Shown: positions 40,401 through 53,877 of the stretch, piece by piece | Layout: the number at the start of each line of letters is the position of its first letter | Position numbering within the stretch: the first letter of the stretch is position 1 | Assembly (NCBI RefSeq): GCF_051401765.1 | Contig: NW_027480422.1 | Location: 24,260,001-24,324,000 of the forward strand | Source: Calliopsis andreniformis | Lineage: Eukaryota; Arthropoda; Insecta; Hymenoptera; Andrenidae | Direction: 5' to 3' | DNA: 64,000 nucleotides | The notes under the pieces: model-generated | What the model was told of the DNA's origin: nothing | Databases searched by the model: none | The model's input: the letters and a program-made list of their open reading frames with translations, nothing else | Translations under genes and position numbers: made by a program

Positions 40401-43400
40401 TTCCGGGATACCTAGGCTTCACTCTAGGGCGTTGTACCACCAGAACTAACAGTTAGGGCCTAAGAAGTCAACGTCACTAGCATAAAATACAATATAAATA
40501 CAACAGTTTTTCCAACGTATAGCTGGAATAATTGCAACCAGTGTGAAAGTAAGGGTCATTTCTACGTTCCGGGCAACCTATGCTTCGCTCTAGGGCGTTC
40601 CTCCACCAGATCGAATAGCTAGCGACTTAGAAGTCAACGCCAGAAGCATAAAATACAATAAAAATCCAACAGTTTTTCCATTGTATAACAGGAATAATTG
40701 CAACCAGTGTGAAGGTAATGGTCATTTCTACGTTCCGGGCAACCTAGGCTTCACACTAGGGCTTTAGCCCACCAGCTCGAATAGCTAGCGACATAGAAGT
40801 CAACGCCACAACATTAAAATACAATAAAAATACAACAGTTTTCCAACGTATAACTGGAATAATTGCAACCAGTGTGAAGGTAATGGTCATTTCTACGTTC
40901 CGGACAACCTAGGCTTCACTCTAGGGCTTTAGTCCACCAGATCGAATAGCTAGCGATATAGAAGTGAACGCCACAACATTAAAATACAATAAAAATACAA
41001 CAGTTTTCCAACGTATAACTGGAATAATTGCAACCAGTGTGAAAGTAATGGTCATTTCTGCGTTCCGGGCAACCTAGGCTTTACTCTAGGGCGTTGCTCC
41101 ACCAGATCGAATAGCTAGGGACATAGAATTCATCGCCAGACGCATAAAATACAATAAAAATACAACAGTTTTTTCATCGTATAACACAAGTCATTGCAAC
41201 AAGTATGATGGTAATGGTCATTTCTACGTTCCGGGCAACCTAGGCTTCACTCTAGGGCGTTGCTCCACCAGATCGAATAGTTAGGGCCTTAGAAGTCAAT
41301 GCCCGAAGCATAAAACACATTAAAAATACAACAGTTTTTCCATCGTATAAAATGAATAATTGCAATCAGTGTAAAGGTAATGGTCATTTCTACGTCCGGG
41401 GCAACCTGGGCTTCACTCTAGTGCGTTGCTCCACCAGATCGAATAGATAGGGCCTAAGAAGTCAACACCAGAAGCAGAAAATACAATAAAAATACAACAG
41501 TTTTTCCTTCGTATAAAATGAATAATTGCCATTTGTGTGAAGGTAATGGTCATTTCTACGTTCCGGGCAACCTAGGCTTCACTCTAGGGCGTTGCTCCAC
41601 CAGATCGAATAGTTAGGTCCTAACAAGTCAACGCCAGAAGCATAAAATACAATACAAATACAAGGGTTTCTCCATCGTATAAAGTGAATTATTGCAAACA
41701 GTGTGAAAGGAATGGTCATTTCTACGTTCAGGGCAACCTAGGCTTCACTCTAGGGCGTTGCTCCACCAGATCGAATAGCTATTGCCTTAGAAGTCAACGC
41801 CCGAAGCATAAAATCCAATAAAGATACAACAGATTTTCCATCGTATAACAGTAGTAATAGCAACCAGTGTGGAAGTGATGGTCATTTCTACGTTCCGGGC
41901 AACATAGGCTTCACACTAGGGCGTTGCTCCACCAGATCGAATAGCTAGCGACATAGAAATCAACGTCAGAAGCATAAAATACAATAAAAATGCAACAGTT
42001 TTTCCAACGTATAACTGGAATAATTGCAGCCAGTGTGAAGGTAATGGTCATTTCTACGTTCCGGGCAACCTAGGCTTCACTCTAGGGCGCTGGCCCACCA
42101 GATCGAATAGTTAGGGCCTAAGAAGTCAACGTCACAAGCATAAAATACAAAATAAATACAACAGCTGTTCCATCGTATAAATCGAATAATTGCAACCAGT
42201 GTGAAAGTTATGGTCATTTCTACGTTTCGGGCAACCTAGGCTTGACTCTAGGGCTTTGCTCCACCAGATCGAATAGTTAGGTAGTAAGAAGTCATCGCCA
42301 GAAGCATAAAACACAATATAAATACAACAGCTGTTCCATCGTATAAAACGGATAATTGCAACCAGTGTGAAAGTGACGGCCATTTCTTCGTTCGGGCATC
42401 CTAGATATAACCCTGAGGCGTTGCTCCTCCAGATCGAATAGTTAGGGCCTCAGAAGTCAACGCCAGAAGCATAAAACACAATATAAATACAACAGCTGTT
42501 CCATCGTATAAAACGAATAATTGCAACCAGTGTGAAAGTGATGGTCATTTCTACGTTCCGGGATACCTAGCCTTCGCTCAAGGGCGTTGCTCCACCACAT
42601 CTAATAGCTACGGCCTTAGAAGTCAACGCCAGAAGCATAAAATACAATACAAATACAAGGGTTTCTCCATCGTATAAAATGAATAATTGCATACAGTGTG
42701 AAAGGAATGGTCATTTCTACGTTCAGGGCAACCTAGGCTTCACTCTAGGGCGTTGCTCCACCAGATCGAATAGTTAGGAGCTAAGAAGTCAACGCCAGAA
42801 GCATAAAATACAATATAAGTACAACAGTTTTTCCCTTGTATAACAGGAATAATTGCAACCAGTGTGAAAGCTATGGTCATTTCTACGTTCCGGGCAACCT
42901 AGGCTTCACTCTAGGGCGTTGCTCCACCACATCGAATTGTTAGGGCCTTAGAAGTCAACGCCAGAAGCATAAAATACGATATATGTACAACAGTTTTTCC
43001 ATCGTATAGAATGAATAGTTGCAACCAGTGCGAAAGTAATGGTCATTTCTACGTTCCGAGCAACCTAGGTTTCACTCTAGGGCGTTGTTCCACCAGATCG
43101 AATAGTTAGGGCCTAAGAAGTCAACGCCAGAAGCATAAAATACCATATAAATACAACAGCTTTTCCATCGTATATAATGTATATTTGCAAACAGTGTGAA
43201 AGTAAAGGTCATTTCTACGTTCCGGGCAACCCAGGCTTAACTCTAGGGCGTCGCTCCATCAGATCGAATAGTTAGGGCATTAGAAGTTAACGCCCGAAGC
43301 ATGAAATACAAAATAAATAGAACAGTTTTTCCATTGTATAGAACGAATAATTGCAACCAGTCTAAACGTTATGGTCATTTCTACGTTCCGGGCAACCTTG

Positions 43401-44394
43401 GCTTAACTCCAGGGCGTTGCTCCACTAGATCGAATAGTTAGGGACTTTCAATACAACGCTAGAAGCATAAAATACAATAAAAATGCAACAGTTTTTCCAT
43501 TGTATAACAGGAATAACTGCAACCAGTGTGAAAGTACTGGTCATTTCTACGGTCCGGGTAACATAGGCTTCACTCTAGGGCGTTGATCCACCAGATCGAA
43601 TAGTTATGGCCTAAGAAGTCAACGCCAGAAGCATAAAATACAATATAAATACAACAGTGTTTCCCTTGTATAACAGGAATAATTGCAACCAGTGTGAAAG
43701 CTATGGTCATTTCTACGTTCCGGGCAACCTAGGTTTCACTCTAGGGCGTTGCTCCACCACATCGCATAGTTAGGGCCTTAGAAGTCAAGGCCAGAAGCAT
43801 AAAATACAACCCAAGTACAACAGTTTTACCAACGTATATAATGTATATTTTCAAACAGTGTGAAAGTAAAGGTCATTTCTACGTTCCGGGCAACCTAGGC
43901 TTCACTCTAGGGCGTTGCCCAACCATATCGAATAGCAACGGCCCTGGAAGACAACGCCATAACTATAAAATACAATATAAATACAACAGTCTTTCCATCG
44001 TATAAAACGGATAATTGCAACCAGTCTGATAGTTAAGGTCATTTCTACGTTCCGGGCAACCTAGGCTTCATACTAGGGCGTTGTTCCACCAGATCGAATA
44101 GTTAGGGCCTAAGAAGTCAACGCCAGAAGCATAAAATACCATATAAATACAACAGCTTTTCCATCGTATATAATGTATATTTGCAAACAGTGTGAAAGTA
44201 AAGGTCATTTCTACGTTCCGGGCAACCTAGGCTTAACTGTAGGGCGTAGCTCCACCAGATCGAATAGTTAGGGCCTTAGAAGTTAAAGCCCGAAGCATGA
44301 AATACAAAATAAATAGAACAGTTTTTCCATTGTATAGAACGAATAATTGCAACCAGTGTAAAAGTTTTGGTCATTTCTGCGTTCCGGGCAACCT
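37427..44394 (+). repeat. 42-monomer HOR, copy 2 (6968 bp)
   Basis: Full-length tandem copy. At its start the sequence reads CAACCTTGGCTTC where copy 1 reads CAACCTAGGCTTC (30453-30465), which places the junction within a few bases of 37427. The sequence before copy 3 (44380-44394) has the same CCTTGG form, as expected for a tandem duplication. Confidence 0.9.
42309..42473 (+). repeat. Diverged 165-bp monomer in 42-mer copy 2
   Basis: Exact positional counterpart (+6968) of 35341-35505, with the same missing C and lost CCTAGG site. There is no counterpart in copy 3, which is truncated before this point. Confidence 0.8.
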
Positions 44395-47300
44395 TGGCTT
44401 CACTCTAGAGCATTGCTGCACCAGATCGAATAGTTAGGGCCTAAGGAGACAACGCCAGAAGCATAAAATACAATATAAATACAACAGCTTTTCCATCGTA
44501 TATAATGTATATTTGCAAACAGTGTGAAAGTAAAGGACATTTCTACGTTCCGGGCAACCTAGGCTTCACTCTAGGGCGTTGTTCTACCAGATCGAATAGT
44601 TAGGGCCTAAGAAGTCAACGCCAGAAGCATAAAATACAATATAAATACAACAGCTTTTCCATCGTATATAATGTATATTTGCAAACAGTGTGAAAGCAAA
44701 GGACATTTCTACGTTCCGGGCAACCTAGGCTTCACTCTAGGGCGTTGTTCTACCAGATCGAATGGATAGAGCCTTAGAAGTCAACGCCCGAAGCATGAAA
44801 TACAAAATAAATAGAACAGTTTTTACATTGTGTAGAACGAATCATTGCAACCAGTGTAAAAGTTATGGTCATTTCTATGTTCCGGGCAACCTTGTCTTAA
44901 CTCCAGGGCGTTGCTCCACCAGATCCAATAGTTAGGGACTTTGAATACAACGCCAGAAGCATAAAATACAATAAAAATGCAACAGTTTTTCCATTGTATA
45001 ACAGGAATAACTGCAACCAGTGTGAAAGTAATGGTCATTTCTACGTTCCGGGCAACCTAGGCTTCACTCTAGGGCGTTGCTCCACCACATCGTATAGCTA
45101 AGGCCTAGGAAGTCAACGCCTGAAGCATAAAATAAAATAAAAATACAACAGTTTTTCTATCGTATAAAACGAATAATTGCAACCAGTATGAAAGCTATGG
45201 TCACTTCTACGTTCCGGGCAACCTAGGCTTCTCTCTAGGGCGTTGCTCAACCGCATCGAATACCTACGGCCCTAGAAGAAAACGCCATAACTATAAAATA
45301 CAATATAAATACAACAGACTTTCCATCGTATAAAACGAATAATTGCAACCAGTCTGATAGTTATGGTCATTTCTACGTCCCGGGCAACCTAGGCTTCAGC
45401 CTAGGGCGTTGCTCCACCAGATCGAATAGTTAGGGCCTTAGAAGTCAACGCCAGAAGCATAAAGTACAATAGAAATCCAACAGTTTGTCCATCGTATAAC
45501 TGGAATAATTGCAACCAGTGTGAAGGTGATAGTCATTTCTACGTTCCGGGCATCCTAGGCTTCAATCTATGGCGTTGTTCCACCAGATCGAATTGTAAGG
45601 GCCTGAGAAGCAAACGCCAGAAGCATTAAATACAATATAAGTACCACAGTTTTTCCATCGTATAAAACGGATAATTGCAACCAGTGTGCAAGTAATGGTC
45701 ATTTATACGTTCCGAGCAACCTAGGTTTCGCTACATGGCGTTGCTCCACCACATCGAATAGTTAGGGCCTTAGAAGTCAATGCCAGAAGCATAAAATACA
45801 ATATAAATACAACAGTTTTTTCATCGTATAACAGGAATAATTGCAACAAGCCTGAAGGTAATGGTCATTTCTACGTTTCGGGTAACCTAGGCTTCACTCT
45901 GGGGCGTTGCTCCACCAGATCGAATAGCTAGGGACTTAGAATTCAACGCCAGAAGAATAAAATACAACTTAAGTACAACAGTTTTACCATCGTATTAAAT
46001 GAATTATCGCAAACAGTTTGAAGGTAATGGTCACTTCCACGTTCCGGGCAACCTAGGCTTAACTGTAGGGCGTTGCTCCACCAGATCGCATAGTTAGGGA
46101 CTTAGAATGCAACGCAAGAAACATAAAATACAATAAAAATGCAAAAGTTTTTCCGTCGAATAACAGGAATAACTGCAACCAGTGTGAAAGTACGGGTCAG
46201 TTCTACGTTCCGGGCAACCTAGACTTCACTCTTGGGCGTTGCTCCATCACATCGAATAGTTACGGCCTTAGATGTCAACTCCAGAAGCATAAAATACAAT
46301 ATAAATACAACAGCATTTCCATCGTATAAAATGATTGATTGCAAACAGTGTGAAAGTTATGGTCATTTCTACTTTCCGGGCAACATAGGCTTAACTCTAG
46401 GGCATGTTCCACCAGATTGAGTAGTTAGGGACTTTGAATTCAACGCCAGAAGCATAAAATACAATGAAAATGCAACAGTTTTTCCATTGTATAACAGGAA
46501 TAACTGGAACCAGTGTGAAAGCTATGGTCATTTCCACGTTCCGGACAACCTAGGCTTCACTCTAGGGCGTTGCTCCACCAGATCGAATAGTTAGGGCCTA
46601 AGAAGTCAACGCCAGAAGCATAAAATACAATATAAGTACAACAGTTTTTCCCTTGTATAACAGGAATAATTGCAACCAGTGTGAAAGCTATGGTCATTTC
46701 TACGTTCCGAGCAACCTAGGTTTCGCTCTATGGCGTTGCTCCACCACATCGAATAGTTAGGGCCTTAGAAGTCAATGCCAGAAGCATAAAATACAATATA
46801 AATACAACAGTTTTTTCATCGTATAACAGGAATAATTGCAACAAGCCTGAAGGTAATGGTCATTTCTACATTCCGGGCAACATAGGCTTCACACTAGGGC
46901 GTTGCTCCACCAGATCGAATAGCTAGAGACATAGAAGTCAACGTCAGAAGCATAGAATACAATAAAAATGCAACAGTTTTTCCAACGTATAACTGGAATA
47001 ATTGCAACCAGTGTGAAAGTATTGGCCATTTCTACGTTCCGGGCAACCTAGGCTTCACTCTAGGGCGCTGGCCCACCAGATCGAATAGTTAGGGCCCAAG
47101 AAGTCAACGTCACAAACATAAAATACAAAATAAATACAACACCTTTTCCATCTTATAAAACGAATAATTGCAACCAGTGTGAAAGTTATGGTCATTTCTA
47201 CGTTCCGGGCAATCTAGGCTTCACTCTAGGACCTTGCACCACCAGATCGAATAGTTAGGTAGTAAGAAGTCATCGCCAGAAGCATAAAACACAATATAAA

Positions 47301-48224
47301 TACAACAGCTGTTCCATCGTATAAAACGAATAATTGCAACCAGTGTGAAAGTAATTGTCACTTCTACGTTCCGGGATACCTAGGCTTCACTCTAGGGCGT
47401 TGTACCACCAGAACTAACAGTTAGGGCCTAAGAAGTCAACGTCACTAGCATAAAATACAATATAAATACAACAGTTTTTCCAACGTATAGCTGGAATAAT
47501 TGCAACCAGTGTGAAAGTAAGGGTCATTTCTACGTTCCGGGCAACCTATGCTTCGCTCTAGGGCGTTCCTCCACCAGATCGAATAGCTAGCGACTTAGAA
47601 GTCAACGCCAGAAGCATAAAATATAATAAAAATCCAACAGTTTTTCCATTGTATAACAGGAATAATTGCAACCAGTGTGAAGGTAATGGTCATTTCTACG
47701 TTCCGGGCAACCTAGGCTTCACACTAGGGCTTTAGCCCACCAGATCGAATAGCTAGCGACATAGAAGTCAACGCCACAACATTAAAATACAATAAAAATA
47801 CAACAGTTTTCCAACGTATAACTGGAATAATTGCAACCAGTGTGAAGGTAATGGACATTTCTACGTTCCGGACAACCTAGGCTTCACTTTAGGGCTTTAG
47901 TCCACCAGATCGAATAGCTAGCGATATAGAAGTGAACGCCACAACATTAAAATACAATAAAAATACAACAGTTTTCCAACGTATAACTGGAATAATTGCA
48001 ACCAGTGTGAAAGTAATGGTCATTTCTGCGTTCCGGGCAACCTAGGCTTTACTCTAGGGCGTTGCTCCACCAGATCGAATAGCTAGGGACATAGAATTCA
48101 TCGCCAGACGCATAAAATACAATAAAAATACAACAGTTTTTTCATCGTATAACACAAGTCATTGCAACAAGTATGATGGTAATGGTCATTTCTACGTTCC
48201 GGGCAACCTAGGCTTCACTCTAGG
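44395..48224 (+). repeat. 42-monomer HOR, truncated copy 3 (~23 monomers)
   Basis: It matches copies 1 and 2 at +6968 for about 3.83 kb and stops near 48224, where it reads TAGGGAGTTGC instead of TAGGGCGTTGC and then follows other variants. I found six single-base differences shared against both other copies: 46466 (G), 46927 (A), 47624 (T), 47744 (A), 47855 (A) and 47889 (T). It has diverged slightly more than copies 1 and 2 have from each other. Confidence 0.88.
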
Positions 48225-48734
48225 GAGTTGCTCCACCAGATCGAGTAGTTAGGGCCTAAGAAGTCAACGCCAGAAGCATAGAATACAATAAAAATACAAC
48301 AGTTTTTCCATCGTATAAGAGGAATAACTGCAACCAGTGTGAAGGTAATGGCCATTACTACGTTCCGGGCAACCTAGGCTTCACTCTAGGGCGTTGCTCT
48401 ACCAGATCGAATAGCTAGCGATATAGAAGTCATCGTCAGAAGCATAAAATACAATAAAAATACAATAGCTTTTGCATCGTATAAAATGAATAATTGCAAT
48501 CAGTGTGAATGTAATGGTCATTTCTACGTTCCGGGTAACCTAGGCTTCACTCTAGGGCGTTGCACCACCATATCCAATTGCTAGCGACATAGAAGTCAAC
48601 ACCAGAAGCATAAAATACAATAAAAACACAACAGTTTTTCCAACGTATAAATGGAATAATTGCAACCAGTGTGAAGCTAATGGTCATTTCTACGTTCCGG
48701 GCAACCTAGGCTTCCCTCTATGGCGTTGGTCCAC
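48225..48734 (+). repeat. Satellite linker homologous to ~55190-55700
   Basis: About three monomers with GCATAGAATAC starts, ATTACTACG in the core and CAATAGCTTTTGCATCG near 48464. They match the region 6965 bp downstream almost base for base. Part of a longer paralogous pair (about 47710-49230 with about 54510-56195). Confidence 0.75.
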
Positions 48735-50725
48735 CAGATCGCATAGTTAGGGCCTATGAAGTCAATGCAAGAAGATAAAATACAAAATAAATTCAACAGT
48801 TTTTCCATCGTATAACACAAGTCATTGCAACAAGTGTGATGGTAATAGTCATTTCTACGTTCCGGACAACCTAGGCTTCACTCTAGGGCGTTGCTCCACC
48901 AGATCGAATAGTTAGGGCCTAAGAAGTCAACGCCAGAAGCATAGAATACAATAAAAATACAACAGTTTTTCCATCGTATAAGAGGAATAACTGCAACCAG
49001 TGTGAAGGTAATGGTCATTTCTACGTTCTGGACAATCTAGGCTTCACTCTAGGACCTTGCTCAACCAGATCGAATAGTTAGGTAGTAAGAAGTCATCGCC
49101 AGAAGCATAAAATACGATATATGTACAACAGTTTTTCCATCGTATAGAATGAATAATTGCCACCAGTGTGCAAGTAATGGTCATTTCTACGTTCCGAGCA
49201 ACCTAGGTTTCGCTCTATGGCGTTGCTCCACCAGATCGAATAGTTAGGACCTAAGAAGTCAACGCCAGAAGCATAAAATACAATATAAGTACAACTGTTT
49301 TTCCCTTGTATAACAGGAATAATTGCAACCAGTGTGAAAGCTATGGTCATTTCTACGTTCCGGGCAACCTAGGCTTCACTCAAGGGCGTTGGTCCACCAC
49401 ATCGAATAGTTAGCGCCTTAGAAGACAATGCCAGAAGCATAAAATACAATATAAATACAACAGTTTTTCCACTGTATAATATGAATAATTGCAAACAGTG
49501 TGGAAGTAATGGTCATTTCTATGTTCCGGGCAACCGAGGCTTCACGATAGGGCGTTGCTCCACCAGATCGAATAGTTAGGGCCTAAGAAGTCAACGCCAG
49601 AAGCATAAAATACGATATATGTACAACAGTTTTTCCATCGTATAGAATGAATGATTGCAACCAGTGTGCAAGTAATGGTCATTTCTACGTTCCGAGCAAC
49701 CTAGGTTTCGCTCTATGGCGTTGCTCCACCACATCGAAGAGTTAGGGCCTAAGAAGTCAACGCCAGAAGCATAAAATACCATATAAATACAACAGCTTTT
49801 CCATCGTATATAATGTATATTTGCAAACAGTGTGAAAGTAAATGCCATTTCTACGTTCCGGGCAACCTAGGCTTAACTGTAGGGCGTCGCTCCACCAGAA
49901 CGAATAGTTAGGGCCTTAGAAGTTAACGCCCGAAGCATGAAATACAAGATAAATAGAACAGTTTTTCCATTGTATAGAACGAATAATTGCAACCAGTGTA
50001 AAAGTTATGGTCATTTCTACCTTCCGGGCAACTTCGGCTTAACTCCAGGGCGTTGCTCCACCAGATCGAATAGTTAGGGACTTTCAATACAACGCTAGAA
50101 GCGTAAAACACAATAAAAATGCACCAGTTTTTCTATTGTATAACAGGAATAACTGCAACCAGTGTGAAAGTACTGGTCATTTCTACGGTCCGGGTAACCT
50201 AGTCTTCACTCTAGGGTGTTGCTCCACCAGATCGAATAGTTATGGCCTAAGAAGTCAACGCCAGAAGCATAAAATACAATATAAATACAACAGTGTTTCC
50301 CTTGTATAACAGGAATAATTGCAACCAGTGTGAAAGCTATGGTCATTTCTACGTTCCGGGCAACCTAGGTTTCACTCTAGGGCGTTGCTCCACCACATCG
50401 CATAGTTAGGGCCTTAGAAGTCAAGGCCAGAAGCATAAAATACAACCCAAGTACAACAGTTTTACCATCGTATATAATGTATATCTTCAAACAGTGTGAA
50501 AGTAAAGGTCATTTCTACGTTCCGGGCAACCTAGGCTTCACTCTAGGGCGTTGGTCCACCAGATCCAATAGCTAGGGCCTAAGAAGTCAACGCCAGGAGC
50601 ACCAAATACAAAATAAATACAACAGTTTTTCCATCGTATAAAACGAATAATTGCAACCAGTGTGAAAGCTATGGTCATTTCTACGTTCCGGGCAACCTAC
50701 GCTTCACTCAAGGGCGTTGGTCCAC
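48735..50725 (+). repeat. 12-monomer HOR family A, copy 1 (1991 bp)
   Basis: It begins around the GGGCCTATGAAGTC variant (48747) with the one-base-short GCAAGAAGATAAAATAC junction. Markers recur at +1991: ATACGATATATG at 49112 and 51103, and the ACGAAGAGTTAG variant (about 49734 and 51725). It is the most complete of the three family A copies. Confidence 0.85.
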
Positions 50726-52550
50726 CACATCGAATAGTTAGGGCCTATGAAGTCAATGCAAGAAGATAAAATACAAAATAAATTCAACAGTTTTTCCATC
50801 GTATAACACAAGTCATTGCAACAAGTGTGATGGTAATGGTCATTTCTACGTTCCGGGCAACCTAGGCTTCACTCTAGGGCGTTGCTCCACCAGATCGAAT
50901 AGTTAGGGCCTAAGAAGTCAACGCCAGAAGCATAGAATACAATAAAAATACAACAGTTTTTCCATGGTATAAGAGGAATAACTGCAACCAGTGTGAAGGT
51001 AATGGTCATTTCTACGTTCCGGACAATCTAGGCTTCACTCTAGGACCTTGCTCTACCAGATCGAATAGTTAGGTAGTAAGAAGTCATCGCCAGAAGCATA
51101 AAATACGATATATGTACAACAGTTTTTCCATCGTATAGAATGAATAATTGCCACCAGTGTGCAAGTAATGGTCATTTCTACGTTCCGAGCAACCTAGGTT
51201 TCGCTCTATGGCGTTGCTCCACCAGATCGAATAGTTAGGACCTAAGAAGTCAACGCCAGAAGCATAAAATACAATATAAGTACAACAGTTTTTCCCTTGT
51301 ATAACAGGAATAATTGCAACCAGTGTGAAAGCTATGGTCATTTCTACGTTCCGGGCAACCTAGGCTTCACTCAAGGGCGTTGGTCCACCACATCGAATAG
51401 TTAGGGCCTTAGAAGACAATGCCAGAAGCATAAAATACAATATAAATACAACAGTTTTTCCACTGTATAATATGAATAATTGCAAACAGTGTGGAGGTAA
51501 TGGTCATTTCTATGTTCCGGGCAACCGAGGCTTCACGATAGGGCGTTGCTCCACCAGATCGAATAGTTAGGGCCTAAGAAGTCAACGCCAGAAGCATAAA
51601 ATACGATATATGTACAACAGTTTTTCCATCGTATAGAATGAATGATTGCAACCAGTGTGCAAGTAATGGTCATTTCTACGTTCCGAGCAACCTAGGTTTC
51701 GCTCTATGGCGTTGCTCCACCACATCGAAGAGTTAGGGCCTAAGAAGTCAACGCCAGAAGCATAAAATACCATATAAATACAACAGCTTTTCCATCGTAT
51801 ATAATGTATATTTGCAAACAGTGTGAAAGTAAATGTCATTTCTACGTTCCGGGCAACCTAGGCTTAACTGTAGGGCGTCGCTCCACCAGATCGAATAGTT
51901 AGGGCCTTAGAAGTTAACGCCCGAAGCATGAAATACAAGATAAATAGAACAGTTTTTCCATTGTATAGAACGAATAATTGCAACCAGTGTAAAAGTTATG
52001 GTCATTTCTACGTTCCGGGCAACCTTGGCTTAACTCCAGGGTGTTGCTCCACCAGATCGAATAGTTATGGCCTAAGAAGTCAACGCCAGAAGCATAAAAT
52101 ACAATATAAATACAACAGTGTTTCCCTTGTATAACAGGAATAATTGCAACCAGTGTGAAAGCTATGGTCATTTCTACGTTCCGGGCAACCTAGGTTTCAC
52201 TCTAGGGCGTTGCTCCACCACATCGCATAGTTAGGGCCTTAGAAGTCAAGGCCAGAAGCATAAAATACAACCCAAGTACAACAGTTTTACCATCGTATGT
52301 AATGTATATCTTCAAACAGTGTGAAAGTAAAGGTCATTTCTTCGTTCCGGGCAACCTAGGCTTCACTCTAGGGCGTCGGTCCACCAGATCCAATAGCTAG
52401 GGCCTAAGAAGTCAACGCCAGGAGCACCAAATACAAAATAAATGCAACAGTTTTTCCATCGTATAAAACGAATAATTGCAACCAGTGTGAAAGCTATGGT
52501 CATTTCTACGTTCCGGGCAACCTAGGCTTCACTCAAGGGCGTTGGTCCAC
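50726..52550 (+). repeat. 12-monomer HOR family A, copy 2, minus one monomer (1825 bp)
   Basis: Same order as copy 1 until about 52040, where CTTAACTCCAGGG joins straight to TGTTGCTCCACC. In copy 1 those two pieces are one monomer apart (about 50040 and 50212). This is a clean 166-bp deletion that leaves a chimeric monomer and keeps the phase. Confidence 0.85.
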
Positions 52551-53877
52551 CACATCGAATAGTTAGGGCCTATGAAGTCAATGCAAGAAGATAAAATACA
52601 AAATAAATTCAACAGTTTTTCCATCGTATAACACAAGTCATTGCAACAAGTGTGATGGTAATGGTCATTTCTACGTTCCGGGCAACCTAGGCTTCACTCT
52701 AGGGCGTTGCTCCACCAGATCGAATAGTTAGGGCCTAAGAAGTCAACGCCAGAAGCATAAAATACGATATATGTACAACAGTTTTTCCATCGTATAGAAT
52801 GAATGATTGCAACCAGTGTGCAAGTGATGGTCATTTCTACGTTCCGAGCAACCTAGGTTTCGGTCTATGGCGTTGCTCCACCACATCGAAAAGTTAGGGC
52901 CTAAGAAGTCAACGCCAGAAGCATAAAATACCATATAAATACAACAGCTTTTCCATCGTATATAATGTATATTTGCAAACAGTGTGAAAGTAAATGTCAT
53001 TTCTACGTTCCGGGCAACCTAGGCTTAACTGTAGGGCGTCGCTCCACCACATCGAATAGTTAGGGCCTTAGAAGTTAACGCCCGAAGCATGAAATACAAG
53101 ATAAATAGAACAGTTTTTCCATTGTATAGAACGAATAATTGCAACCAGTGTAAAAGTTATGGTCATTTCTACGTTCCGGGTAACCTTGGCTTAACTCCAG
53201 GGCGTTGCTCCACCAGATCGAATAGTTAGGGACTTTCAATACAACGCTAGAAGCGTAAAACACAATAAAAATGCAACAGTTTTTCTATTGTATATCAGGA
53301 ATAACTGCAACCAGTGTGAAAGTACTGGTCATTTCTACGGTCCGGGTAACCTAGGCTTCACTCTAGGGTGTTGCTCCACCAGATCGAATAGTTATGGCCT
53401 AAGAAGTCAACGCCAGAAGCATAAAATACAATATAAATACAACAGTGTTTCCCTTGTATAACAGGAATAATTGCAACCAGTGTGAAAGCTATGGTCATTT
53501 CTACGTTCCGGGCAACCTAGGTTTCACTCTAGGGCGTTGCTCCACCACATCGCATAGTTAGGGCCTTAGAAGTCAAGGCCAGAAGCATAAAATACAACCC
53601 AAGTACAACAGTTTTACCATCGTATATAATGTATATCTTCAAACAGTGTGAAAGTAAAGGTCATTTCTACGTTCCGGGCAACCTAGGCTTCACTCTAGGG
53701 CGTTGGTCCACCAGATCCAATAGCTAGGGCCTAAGGAGTCAACGCCAGGAGCACCAAATACAAAATAAATACAACAGTTTTTCCATCGTATAAAACGAAT
53801 AATTGCAACCAGTGTGAAAGCTATGGTCATTTCTACGTTCCGGGCAACCTAGGCTTCACTCTAGGGCTTTGGTCAAC
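52551..53877 (+). repeat. 12-monomer HOR family A, copy 3, minus four monomers (~1326 bp)
   Basis: It starts with the GGGCCTATGAAGTC variant. Its offset to copy 1 changes from 3816 to 3152 bp near 52690-52760, which is a loss of four monomers (664 bp). The monomer missing from copy 2 is present here (about 53226-53390), so this copy derives from a copy-1-like unit. It ends near 53877, where CTCAAGGGCG of copy 1 is replaced by CTCTAGGGCTTTGG. Confidence 0.82.

Noticed and set aside
30459..44394. Treating the identical 42-monomer copies simply as an assembly error
   Set aside because: Copy 3 shares the unit but has its own point differences, and other HORs in the window show the same style of expansion. 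An artefact cannot be excluded from sequence alone, but biology explains it as well.
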